A stretch of 64,000 nt of DNA, from NCBI GenBank assembly GCA_040381035.1, contig JBEIHY010000003.1, positions 25,239-89,238 of the forward strand, given 5' to 3'. Positions 26,097-34,174 of this stretch are shown here, piece by piece. Source of the DNA: REEB506 sp040381035 (lineage in GTDB: Bacteria; Pseudomonadota; Alphaproteobacteria; Caulobacterales; Aquidulcibacteraceae). Every line of letters begins with the position of its first letter. Within the stretch, counting starts at the first letter, position 1. The notes beneath the pieces are model-generated. The model was given only the letters and a program-made list of their open reading frames with translations, ran no database searches and was not told the origin of the DNA. Position numbers and translations under genes: made by a program.

Positions 26097-26768
26097 ATGG
26101 ACAGCCACGCCGCTGCAGCGCAGTCTGGCGCAATGAGCGCTTCGTTTGAATTCTATTTCTCGTTTCGTAGCCCCTATTCCTATCTCGCCAGCGTGCTGGT
26201 CGAGCGGCTGATGGCGCAGCATCCGATCCAACCTGTGATGAAGATCGTCACCCCGATCGCGATCCGCATTCCGGGCTTTTTCAAAACCGTCAATCCGCTC
26301 TGGCCGCCTTACCTGGCGCGCGACACTTGGCGGATCGCAGAGATGCATGCCATTCCCTATCGCTGGCCGCGGCCTGATCCGATCGTGATGGATCTCGGCA
26401 CTGGCGAGGTCGCGGCCGAACAGCCTTATATCTGGCCGGTGAGCCGGATGGCGGTGGCGGCGACGCGGGCCGGGCAAGGCTTTGCCTTTGTGCGCCAAGC
26501 GGCTGCGCTGATCTGGGATGGCGCGACGCCGGATTGGCATCAAGGCGGGCGGTTGGAGGCGATCGCCCGCGCACACGGGATTGATCCTGCCGCGATGCCC
26601 AACGATCTCGATGCTGAAATCGCCGCCAACGAAGCCGCCCAGGCGAGCGCCGGCCATTGGGGCGTGCCGCTTTTTGTGTTCCAGGGTGAGCCGTTTTTCG
26701 GCCAGGACCGGCTGGACGTTTTGCTGTGGCGGATGCGTCAGGCCGGCGCGCTTACCGCTTCGGATTGA
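26097..26768 (+). CDS. 2-hydroxychromene-2-carboxylate isomerase-like DsbA-fold protein
   Basis: A 223-residue thioredoxin-fold protein of the kappa-class GST/HCCA isomerase family. It begins with EFYFSFRSPYSYLAS, where the first Ser after FR is the glutathione-contact residue, and ends with GHWGVPLFVFQGEPFFGQDRLDVLLWRM. It uses glutathione; in naphthalene degraders the family isomerises 2-hydroxychromene-2-carboxylate, but no aromatic catabolism genes are near, so the substrate is open. An internal ATG at 26133 (MSASFEF) is an equally good start. It lies 3 bases after the methyltransferase gene and converges with maeB with a 17-base overlap. Confidence 0.82.
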   Translation: MDSHAAAAQSGAMSASFEFYFSFRSPYSYLASVLVERLMAQHPIQPVMKIVTPIAIRIPGFFKTVNPLWPPYLARDTWRIAEMHAIPYRWPRPDPIVMDLGTGEVAAEQPYIWPVSRMAVAATRAGQGFAFVRQAAALIWDGATPDWHQGGRLEAIARAHGIDPAAMPNDLDAEIAANEAAQASAGHWGVPLFVFQGEPFFGQDRLDVLLWRMRQAGALTASD

Positions 26769-29040
26769 GATCATAGGCCGCCATCGTCGCGGCATTGACG
26801 ATTTCGGTGACGCTCGCGGCCAAGGGCGCAATCTGCACCGGCTTGGAGAGCCCCACCAGCAATGGCCCGATGACTGTCGCGCCGCCGAGATAGCTGAGCA
26901 GCTTGGTGGAAATCGCCGCCGAATGGATCGCCGGCATGATCAGCACATTGGCCGGCTCGCTCAGGCGCGAGAACGGATAGATCGCGCGCGAATCCGGATT
27001 GAGCGCAATCTCCGGGCTCATCTCGCCTTCATATTCAAAGTCGACATCTTCGCGGCCTGCGGCTTTCATTCGGTCAAGGATAGAGACCGCCTCACGCACT
27101 TTTTCGGCGCGCTCACCCGTGGGATTGCCGAAAGTGGAGTAGGACACAAACGCCACCCGCGCCGCCACGCCAAAGCGGCGCGCCGCGCGCGCGGTTTGCA
27201 AAGCGATCTGGGCCAATTCTTCCGAACCCGGCATTTCACAGACATTGGTGTCGGCGATGAAAATCATCCGACCGCGCGAAATCACGATCGACACGCCCAC
27301 GACCCTTTGGCCTTTGGCGGTGTCAATCGCGCGCCGGACATCTTCCAGCGCCACAGCAAAGTTGCGCGTCACGCCAGTGACCATGCCATCGGCTTCACCG
27401 AGCGCGACCATGCAGGCGCCAAAGGCGTTGCGGTCCTGGTTGACCAGGCGCTGGGCGTCGCGGTGGAGAAAGCCAAAGCGCTGCAGCCGGCCATAGAGAT
27501 ATTCCGTGAATTGCGGATTGGCGTCGCTCAAGCGGGCATTGACAATTCTGAGGCCCGCGTCTTCGGGCACGCCGATCAGCGCCATATTGCGCAACACTTG
27601 CTCTTCGCGCCCGATTAGGATCGCTTGGCCAAGCTCTTGTTCCTGGAAGGCGTAAGCGGCGCGGATCACGCTTGGCTCTTCACCTTCGGCAAACACGATG
27701 CGCTTGGGATTGGCGCGCACCGCGCTGCCGATGCGCTGCATCAAGGCGGCGGTGGGATCGAGGCGCTGAGCGAGGTGGGCGCGGTAGGCGTCCATATCGG
27801 TGATCGGCTTGCGCGCCACGCCCGTGCGCACCGCCGCTTCGGCCACCGCCGGCGGCACGGTGGCGATTAGGCGCGGATCAAACGGGGTGGGGATGATGTA
27901 ATCGGGCCCGAATTTGAGGCGCCGGCCCTGATAGGCGGCGCTGACTTCATCGGGCACGTCTTCCTTCGCCAGCGCCGCCAGCGCCTGGGCGGCGGCGACT
28001 TTCATCTCTTCATTGATTGTGCGCGCGCGCACATCGAGCGCGCCGCGGAAGATATAGGGAAAACCCAGAACATTATTGACTTGATTGGGATAGTCGCTGC
28101 GGCCGGTTGCGATGATGGCGTCCTCGCGCACCGCTTTGATCGCTTCGGGCAGAATTTCCGGATCAGGATTGGCCATGGCGAAGATGATCGGGTTCTTGGC
28201 CATCGACTTAACCATCTCTGGCGTCATCGCGCCGGCAACGCTGAGGCCCATAAACACGTCCGCGCCTTTGAGCGCATCCGCCAATGTGCGGTGTTTGGTG
28301 GCGATCGCATGGACGGATTTGAACTGGTCCATGCCTTTTTCACGGCCGCGATAGACCACGCCCTCGCGGTCGCAGACAATGACATTGTCATGCGGCACGC
28401 CGAGCATTTTGATCAGGCCAATACAGCTCAAGCCGGCGGCGCCGGCGCCATTGACGACAACCTTGATGTCCTGCAGCGACCGGCCGGTGAGTTCGCAGGC
28501 ATTGAGCAGACCGGCGGCGGCAATGATGGCGGTGCCGTGCTGATCGTCATGGAAGACCGGAATATCAAGCTCGTCGCGCAGCCGGCTTTCGATGATGAAG
28601 CATTCTGGGGCCTTGATGTCCTCCAGATTGATCCCGCCCCAGGTGCGGCCGATGTTTTTCACCGTCAGAATGATTTCTTCGACGTTTTCGGTGAACACCT
28701 CCACATCGATGCTGTCGATGTCGGCGAAGCGTTTGAAGAGAACGCTCTTGCCCTCCATCACCGGCTTGGAGGCAAGCGCGCCGAGATTGCCTAAACCCAG
28801 GATCGCGGTGCCGTTTGAAATCACCGCCACCATATTGCCCTTGGCGGTGTAATCGTAGGCGGCTTCGGGATCATCCGCGATCGCGCGCACCGGCACGGCC
28901 ACGCCCGGCGAATAGGCAAGGCTCAGATCGCGCTGCGTGGCCATCGGCTTGGTCGGCGTGACTGAGAGTTTTCCCGGCGGGTAAGCGCGGTGAAACGCCA
29001 ACGCTTCTTCGTCGGTAAAAGTCTTCTTTTCTTCGGACAT
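26752..29040 (-). CDS. maeB: NADP-dependent malic enzyme with phosphotransacetylase-like C-domain
   Basis: A 762-residue fusion typical of MaeB. The N-terminal malic enzyme part (about 1-430) has TKPMATQRDLSLAYSPGVAVPV, IPVFHDDQHGTAIIAAAGLLNA and VVNGAGAAGLSCIGL (NADP-binding). The C-terminal 320 residues resemble phosphotransacetylase (MQRIGSAVRANPKRIVFAEG, NVLIMPAIHSAAISTKLLSYL) and are regulatory in known cases, sensing acetyl-CoA. It decarboxylates malate to pyruvate with NADPH. The start is ATG 29040. A strong terminator-like hairpin lies 85-124 bases upstream in the leader, which suggests regulated read-through. Confidence 0.97.
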   Translation of the reverse strand: MSEEKKTFTDEEALAFHRAYPPGKLSVTPTKPMATQRDLSLAYSPGVAVPVRAIADDPEAAYDYTAKGNMVAVISNGTAILGLGNLGALASKPVMEGKSVLFKRFADIDSIDVEVFTENVEEIILTVKNIGRTWGGINLEDIKAPECFIIESRLRDELDIPVFHDDQHGTAIIAAAGLLNACELTGRSLQDIKVVVNGAGAAGLSCIGLIKMLGVPHDNVIVCDREGVVYRGREKGMDQFKSVHAIATKHRTLADALKGADVFMGLSVAGAMTPEMVKSMAKNPIIFAMANPDPEILPEAIKAVREDAIIATGRSDYPNQVNNVLGFPYIFRGALDVRARTINEEMKVAAAQALAALAKEDVPDEVSAAYQGRRLKFGPDYIIPTPFDPRLIATVPPAVAEAAVRTGVARKPITDMDAYRAHLAQRLDPTAALMQRIGSAVRANPKRIVFAEGEEPSVIRAAYAFQEQELGQAILIGREEQVLRNMALIGVPEDAGLRIVNARLSDANPQFTEYLYGRLQRFGFLHRDAQRLVNQDRNAFGACMVALGEADGMVTGVTRNFAVALEDVRRAIDTAKGQRVVGVSIVISRGRMIFIADTNVCEMPGSEELAQIALQTARAARRFGVAARVAFVSYSTFGNPTGERAEKVREAVSILDRMKAAGREDVDFEYEGEMSPEIALNPDSRAIYPFSRLSEPANVLIMPAIHSAAISTKLLSYLGGATVIGPLLVGLSKPVQIAPLAASVTEIVNAATMAAYDLNPKR

Positions 29041-29124
29041 GGGGCTCGCCTGAAATTGAGCCGCGCACCGTGGCGAAGTCAGCCCGGCGGGTCAATTCGG
29101 CGGCGAAAACAAATCCGGCCGCGC

Positions 29125-29164
29125 AAAAAAATCCGCGCGGAAGGCTTTTGCCCTCCGCGCGGAT
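29125..29164 (-). terminator. intrinsic terminator in the maeB leader
   Basis: On the minus strand: arm 29164-29150, loop AAAA (29149-29146), arm 29145-29131, then six T (29130-29125). The 15-bp stem is continuous, with one G-U pair, and very GC-rich (core CCGCGCGG). No minus-strand gene ends upstream of it, because the S49 peptidase gene runs the other way. It is therefore either a leader attenuator 85 bases before the maeB ATG or the end of an unannotated small RNA. Confidence 0.7.
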
Positions 29165-29383
29165 CGCCGCCACCCACCAAGCTGGTCGTGTCCCACAACG
29201 GCTTCTGGCGCCAAAATCACGCCGGCGGCGTTGCCAAGACGGTTTATGCAGTGCGCGCAGAGCGAGCATGTTCGCTGAATGCAACTGTGGTTTTGAGCCA
29301 AAGAGTTGGCAGTCATGACACCGCGGCGGCCAGCGTTTCACGATGTCGTGAACGGCGCGCGTCCATCGCGAATCGATCCTTAG
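29165..29383. other. maeB-sohB intergenic region, no clear gene
   Basis: About 220 bases between the maeB leader hairpin and the S49 peptidase start. A 74-codon minus-strand frame (29092-29316) runs through the terminator hairpin and has no recognisable motif, so it is not called. The stretch should hold the promoters for both directions and, if one exists, the body of a minus-strand leader or sRNA. Confidence 0.5.
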
Positions 29384-29392
29384 ATGAGGGCC

Positions 29393-30169
29393 ATGGCCAA
29401 AATCATTCCCGTCGTGCGCCTCGAAGGCGCGATCATGGCTGGCGGCCCCGGCCGCGGCCTGAACCTCGCCGCGATCGAGCCGGCGCTGAAGCAAGCCTTT
29501 GCAATGAAGAAGGCGCCATGCGTGGCGTTGAGCATCAATTCGCCCGGCGGCTCGGCCGTGCAGTCTTCGCTGATTGGCAAACGCATCCGGCAATTGGCCG
29601 CCGAGAAGAACAAGGACGTCATCGCTTTCGTCGAGGATGTGGCGGCGAGCGGCGGCTATTGGCTGGCCTGCGCGGCCGATGAAATCCTGATCGATCCCGG
29701 CTCGATCATCGGCTCGATCGGGGTGATCTCGGGCGGGTTTGGACTGCATGAAGCGATCGCACGGCTCGGCGTGGAGCGACGGATTTATGCCGCCGGCCAA
29801 AGCAAATCCCAACTTGACGCGTTTCGCCCCGAAGACCCCGGCGAAGTGGCGCGCTGGAAGGAAAAGCTGACCACACTGCACCAAGTGTTCATCGACCATG
29901 TGAAAGCCCGCCGCGGGGGCAAGCTGAAGACCCATTCGGGCGTGTTTGAGGGCGAGATTTTTGTCGGCGCCGAAGCTGTGGCTTTGGGGCTCGTCGATGG
30001 GGTGGGCGATCTCCATGGCGTGCTGGCTGCGCGTTACGGCGACAAGGCGAAGCTGAAAGTGATCAAGCCAGCCAAGCTGGGTTTGCTGTCGCGGCTGATC
30101 GGGCAAGGCGCGCAGAGCCTGCTCACATTAGCCGAAGAACGCGCGCTCTGGGCGCGGTTTGGGCTATAA
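29393..30169 (+). CDS. S49-family peptidase (SppA/SohB-like)
   Basis: A 258-residue serine protease of the signal-peptide-peptidase family. It has SINSPGGSAVQSSLIG (substrate-binding glycines), the catalytic Ser in AFVEDVAASGGYWLACAADE, PGSIIGSIGVISGGFGL, and a conserved Lys in the SKSQLDAFRPEDP region. There is no signal peptide or membrane helix at the N-terminus, so it is probably cytoplasmic or peripherally attached, unlike E. coli SppA. The start could be the ATG at 29384 or 29393. It converges with the DUF1330 gene with a 6-base overlap. Confidence 0.9.
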   Translation: MAKIIPVVRLEGAIMAGGPGRGLNLAAIEPALKQAFAMKKAPCVALSINSPGGSAVQSSLIGKRIRQLAAEKNKDVIAFVEDVAASGGYWLACAADEILIDPGSIIGSIGVISGGFGLHEAIARLGVERRIYAAGQSKSQLDAFRPEDPGEVARWKEKLTTLHQVFIDHVKARRGGKLKTHSGVFEGEIFVGAEAVALGLVDGVGDLHGVLAARYGDKAKLKVIKPAKLGLLSRLIGQGAQSLLTLAEERALWARFGL

Positions 30170-30571
30170 AGCGAGCGCTTTGGTTTCGATATTGAGCTGG
30201 CCGGCCAGCCCCGCCGTGCGATGCGGTTCGATGGCGGCGAATTCCGGCATCCGGGTAATGCTCAAAAACGCCGCGCGCGAAGGATATTCCACCAGCGCGA
30301 CCATATCCCACATGTCTTCGACAACGCCGATCATCAGCCCGCGCACATCGCCGGAAAACAGCATCCGCCCGCCGTTGCGCTCAACCAGTTCGCGCATCGC
30401 CACGCCATAGCGCATATAGGCCTCGCGCCCGCTGATCGCCGCGCCGTTGTCATCGCTCGCCCGATCTTTGAACTTGAGCAGATTGACCATCACGAACGGC
30501 CCATCCTCAGCCGCCTTGAACAGCGCCTGAGCTTGATCCGGGGTTGGGTAGGCGGCGTTGGCAACATGCAT
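30164..30571 (-). CDS. DUF1330 domain protein
   Basis: A 135-residue dimeric alpha/beta-barrel type protein: GPFVMVNLLKFKDRA, EAYMRYGVAMRELVERNGGR, MVALVEYPSRAAFLSITRMPEF, as in DUF1330. The ATG at 30571 has AGGAG 8 bases upstream and starts the homologous part; the frame extending to 30733 is low-complexity. The biochemical role of the family is not settled. Confidence 0.84.
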   Translation of the reverse strand: MHVANAAYPTPDQAQALFKAAEDGPFVMVNLLKFKDRASDDNGAAISGREAYMRYGVAMRELVERNGGRMLFSGDVRGLMIGVVEDMWDMVALVEYPSRAAFLSITRMPEFAAIEPHRTAGLAGQLNIETKALAL

Positions 30572-30797
30572 CGGCGGGCTCCTGGGCAGCGCGCCGAGCT
30601 TGGCATAGGGCGGTGGCGGTGGCGAGAGGGCGAAGGTGGCGCGCCCGCGAATCATGAGACGGCGCTGAGACGTGTGAAGCCGCCACGCTGCGGACCGGCA
30701 TGCGAGATTTCGAGAGACAAGCGGGCGGTTCAATCGTCCAGAGCGTCAGCCATCGGCCCCGCTTGAACCGAACCGCCCCTGCCGCTACCCCAAAGCC

Positions 30798-31685
30798 ATG
30801 ACCAACACGCCCCCCAAGCCGCGCTGCTTTCAAGACATCATCCTGACCCTGCAAACCTATTGGGCAGCCCAAGGCTGCGCGATCCTGCAGCCGTATGACG
30901 AGCAGGTCGGCGCCGGCACGCTGCATCCAGCAACGACCTTGCGCGCATTGGGCCCAAAGCCTTGGCGGGCGGCCTATGTCCAGCCGTCGCGCCGACCCAA
31001 GGACGGGCGCTATGGCGAGAATCCCAACCGGCTGCAGCACTATTACCAGTTCCAAGTGATCCTGAAGCCGAACCCGCCGGATTTGCAGGACCTCTATCTG
31101 AAATCGCTCGACGCCATCGGGTTGGATCCGCTGCTGCACGATATCCGCTTCGTCGAGGACGATTGGGAAAACCCAACCGTCGGCGCCTGGGGGCTCGGCT
31201 GGGAGGTTTGGTGTGACGGCATGGAGGTCAGCCAGTACACCTATTTCCAGCAGGTTGGCGGGCTTGATGTGCGCCCGGTCTCGGGCGAGCTGACTTATGG
31301 CCTGGAGCGGCTGGCGATGTATGTGCTGGGCTATGACCGGGTCTACGACATGCCGTTCAATGATCCGGCCAGCGCCCACCCGCTGACCTATGGCGATGTG
31401 TTCCTCGAAAACGAAAAGCAGCAGTCGCGGTTCAATTTTGAATTGTCAGACGCGGCGCAGAATCTGCGCTGGTTTGAAGATGCTGAGAAAACCGCCGCGC
31501 GCCTGCTCGAAGCCGGCAATGTGCTGCCGGCATTCGATTACACGCTGAAGGCCAGCCATTTGTTCAATCTACTGGATGCGCGCGGCGTGGTCTCGCCCAC
31601 TGAGCGCCAAAGCTTCATCGCCCGCGTCCGCACGCTGGCCAAGGGCTGTGCGGAGGCGTGGGCGACAAGCGAGGCGCCAGCTTAG
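30798..31685 (+). CDS. glyQ: glycyl-tRNA synthetase alpha subunit
   Basis: A 295-residue class II synthetase subunit: FQDIILTLQTYWAAQGCAIL, GAGTLHPATTLRALGP (given in part), EDDWENPTVGAWGLGWEVW, MEVSQYTYFQQVGGL, ELTYGLERLAMYV. It forms the alpha part of the alpha2beta2 GlyRS that charges tRNA-Gly. The beta subunit gene glyS, which is commonly next to it, is not in the window: the next gene is msrA on the other strand, overlapping by 4 bases. Confidence 0.97.
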   Translation: MTNTPPKPRCFQDIILTLQTYWAAQGCAILQPYDEQVGAGTLHPATTLRALGPKPWRAAYVQPSRRPKDGRYGENPNRLQHYYQFQVILKPNPPDLQDLYLKSLDAIGLDPLLHDIRFVEDDWENPTVGAWGLGWEVWCDGMEVSQYTYFQQVGGLDVRPVSGELTYGLERLAMYVLGYDRVYDMPFNDPASAHPLTYGDVFLENEKQQSRFNFELSDAAQNLRWFEDAEKTAARLLEAGNVLPAFDYTLKASHLFNLLDARGVVSPTERQSFIARVRTLAKGCAEAWATSEAPA

Positions 31686-32266
31686 CTCTTCGCTGCGCCC
31701 CACACCGCGCGGATGCGGGCGTCGCGGCCGCAGCCATTGCGATAGAAGTTGTACCGGATCGGGTTCTTCTTGGCGTAGTCCTGGTGATAGTCCTCCGCGA
31801 TCCAGAAGCGCTTGGCCGGCAAGATCGGCGTCACCACGGGTTGTTTTAATGCCCCGTTCTTGGCCAAAGCGGCTTTGCTGGCTTCCGCGATCGGGGCTTG
31901 GGCGGGGGAGACGAAAATCGCGGTGCGGTAACTGTCGCCGCGGTCGCAGAATTGGCCACCGGAATCGGTTGGATCGACCAGGCGCCAGAACTTCTCGACC
32001 AATTGGGGATAGCTGACCTTGGCCGGGTCAAAGCGCACCCGCACGGCTTCGTAGAAACCTTCGTGGTTCTCATAGGTCGGGTTCAACCGGTCGCCGCCGG
32101 TATAGCCGCTGACCGCATCGAGTACGCCGGGGATCTTGGCGAAGTCGTGCTCCACGCACCAGAAGCAGCCGCCGGCAAAGATCGCTTCTTGCGGCGCGGC
32201 TGGCTTGGGCTGCGCCAAAGCGGCCGGCGCAAACAGGGCAAACAACATAATCAGCAGGCGTTTCAT
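31682..32266 (-). CDS. msrA: peptide-methionine (S)-S-oxide reductase, exported
   Basis: A 194-residue MsrA with an N-terminal signal peptide (MKRLLIMLFALFAPAALAQ), so it is probably periplasmic. The catalytic motif is AIFAGGCFWCVEHDF, followed by VLDAVSGYTGG and a GHxE-equivalent ENHEGFYEAV. The end has AEDYHQDYAKKNP and NGCGRD. It reduces methionine-S-sulfoxide in oxidised envelope proteins. The ATG at 32266 has an AGG 7 bases before it; the upstream frame to 32551 is the shadow of the opposite-strand gene. Confidence 0.93.
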   Translation of the reverse strand: MKRLLIMLFALFAPAALAQPKPAAPQEAIFAGGCFWCVEHDFAKIPGVLDAVSGYTGGDRLNPTYENHEGFYEAVRVRFDPAKVSYPQLVEKFWRLVDPTDSGGQFCDRGDSYRTAIFVSPAQAPIAEASKAALAKNGALKQPVVTPILPAKRFWIAEDYHQDYAKKNPIRYNFYRNGCGRDARIRAVWGAAKS

Positions 32267-32383
32267 GATGGACCTCAAGTCGGCAACCCCCTTTCCTACG
32301 TCGCCCGGCGGGCTTCGGTTGCGCCAAACTGAGACAATAAACGCGGCACGAAATGCGGCATGGGCGGTGCAGCGGGCAGGGCA

Positions 32384-32650
32384 ATGCAGATTGGCCCCTC
32401 TTCGCCCTATGCGCTGCGCCCCATCGATCCCGGTTTTCGGGCTCGGCGCGAGCCGCCGCGCGAAGAGGCGCCCAAGGCCGCCAGGGCCAAGATCATCGAG
32501 GCCGAGTTCAGCCCTGCGCCGTTGCCGTATCCTGTGACGTTTCTGGCCCATCTGCTTGGCCAGGTGATGATCGCCCCGCAGGCGCCGGCCAGCCCCTATC
32601 GGCGCTCGCAGAAGCCGCGGCTGGGTCTCTTGGCCGACGAAACCGTATAA
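32384..32650 (+). CDS. small hypothetical protein
   Basis: An 88-residue protein with a basic, Pro-rich N-terminus (YALRPIDPGFRARREPPREE) and a conserved-looking C-terminal block LPYPVTFLAHLLGQVMIAPQ. I do not recognise a named family, but similar small proteins occur in alphaproteobacteria. The alternative start is ATG 32360. It converges with the VWA gene, 5 bases apart. Confidence 0.55.
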   Translation: MQIGPSSPYALRPIDPGFRARREPPREEAPKAARAKIIEAEFSPAPLPYPVTFLAHLLGQVMIAPQAPASPYRRSQKPRLGLLADETV

Positions 32651-32655
32651 GCGCC

Positions 32656-33834
32656 CTACCGGCTCAAGCTGCGCATCGCTTCATCGAGGCCGTGCAGGGT
32701 CAGCGGATGCATCCGGTCCGGGCCGATGATTTCGCGGATCAGGCCGACGCTAGGGGTATGGTCCCAGCCCTGGCGCGGGGTCGGGTTGAGCCAGGCGACG
32801 CGCTCATAAATGTCGGTCACGCGCTTCAGCCAGATCGCGCCCGGCTCTTCGTTCCAATGCTCGACCGAGCCGCCGGGATAGGTCACTTCATACGGGCTCA
32901 TCGTCGCGTCGCCGACGAACAGTACCTTATAGTCGTGCGGGAATTTGTGCAGCACGTCCCAGGTGTTGAACTTCTCGGCGGTGCGGCGGCGATTGTCCTT
33001 CCACACCGTCTCGTACAGGCAATTGTGGAAATAGAAGTATTCCAGATGCTTGAACTCGGTGCGGGCGGCGCTGAACAGCTCCTCGCACATCTTGATGTGG
33101 GGATCCATTGAGCCGCCGACATCGAAGAAGATCAGCACCTTTATGGTGTTGCGCCGCTCCGGCCGCATCAGGATATCGAGATAGCCTTGCCGGGCGGTGG
33201 CCTTGATCGTGCCGTCGAGATCCAGCTCATCGGGTGCGCCCTGGCGGGCGAATTTGCGCAAGCGGCGCAGCGCAACCTTGATATTGCGCACGCCAAGCTC
33301 AACCGTGTCGTCGAGGTTCTTGTATTCGCGCTTGTCCCACACTTTCACGGCGCGGCCATGGCGGCCCTGGTCCTGGCCGATGCGGATGCCTTCGGGATTG
33401 TAGCCATTGTTGCCGAACGGCGATGTGCCGCCCGAGCCGATCCATTTATTGCCGCCCTCGTGGCGTTCCTTCTGTTCCTTCAGCCGCTCGGCCAGGGTTT
33501 CCATCAGCTTGTCCCAGCCGCCCAGCGCCTGGATCTCGGCTTTTTCCTCATCGGTGAGGAATTTCTCCGACAGCGCCTTTAGCCATTCCGCCGGAATCGC
33601 GGCCTCCACCCCATCATGGACGAAATCGCGGCCCTTGAAGACATGGCCAAACACCTTGTCGAAGCGATCGATATGGCGCTCGTCTTTCACCAGCGTGGCG
33701 CGGGCGAGGTAGTAGAAGTCGTCGACCTTGGGCGGCACGACGTCTTTCTCCAGCGCCTCGATCAGCGTCAGATACTCCTTCAGGCTCACTGGCACCTTTG
33801 CCTGGCGGAGTTCGGAAAAGAAGCGCTGAAACAT
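32656..33834 (-). CDS. VWA domain protein, CoxE-like
   Basis: A 392-residue protein of the COG3552/CoxE type: MFQRFFSELRQAKVPVSLKEYL at the N-terminus, a central Gly-rich linker (GGNKWIGSGGTSPFG), and a C-terminal von Willebrand A domain (TIKVLIFFDVGGSMDPHIK, a MIDAS-like D-x-G-x-S). In other genomes such proteins work with a MoxR-type AAA ATPase in metal-centre or enzyme assembly. The ATPase is not adjacent here. The MIDAS DxSxS reads DVGGS, so the first Ser is Gly. Confidence 0.84.
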   Translation of the reverse strand: MFQRFFSELRQAKVPVSLKEYLTLIEALEKDVVPPKVDDFYYLARATLVKDERHIDRFDKVFGHVFKGRDFVHDGVEAAIPAEWLKALSEKFLTDEEKAEIQALGGWDKLMETLAERLKEQKERHEGGNKWIGSGGTSPFGNNGYNPEGIRIGQDQGRHGRAVKVWDKREYKNLDDTVELGVRNIKVALRRLRKFARQGAPDELDLDGTIKATARQGYLDILMRPERRNTIKVLIFFDVGGSMDPHIKMCEELFSAARTEFKHLEYFYFHNCLYETVWKDNRRRTAEKFNTWDVLHKFPHDYKVLFVGDATMSPYEVTYPGGSVEHWNEEPGAIWLKRVTDIYERVAWLNPTPRQGWDHTPSVGLIREIIGPDRMHPLTLHGLDEAMRSLSR

Positions 33835-34174
33835 CGTCGGGTCCTGACCAAGCCGGGCGTTGCGGCGCGCTGACTATGTCGTGCGCGGACGGTCGGCGTC
33901 CAGTCTGACCATGCGGAAGCGGGCGCGCAAAGGTCCGGACAATAAGCGTTGCAGTTCAGCCACAGCACTTCTGCAAAGCAACCCCGCGAATGCTCACTTT
34001 CGTTGCAGGCTTGACTACAAAAAACGCCAATCAAACAACGCCTGAGCTGTTTGGCCGACAAGTAGACGCGGTGAACATTGCCAATTGTTTGTTGACCTCA
34101 CCTTTGGGGGTCGCTAGGGGCGGCCGCTTCGTGTGTGTGATGAGAAGGTCCGGGCGTCAGACCCGGCGAGCAAA
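33835..34174. other. 340-bp intergenic region, divergent promoters
   Basis: Lower GC than its surroundings. It separates the VWA gene from a divergent exported protein. TTGACT at about 34013 and TTGACC at about 34094 could be -35 boxes, but the -10 matches are poor. No RNA gene or ORF with support was seen. Confidence 0.45.

Noticed and set aside
29092..29316. 74-codon minus-strand ORF in the maeB leader
   Set aside because: It reads through the terminator hairpin, has no SD or motif, and looks like chance coding.
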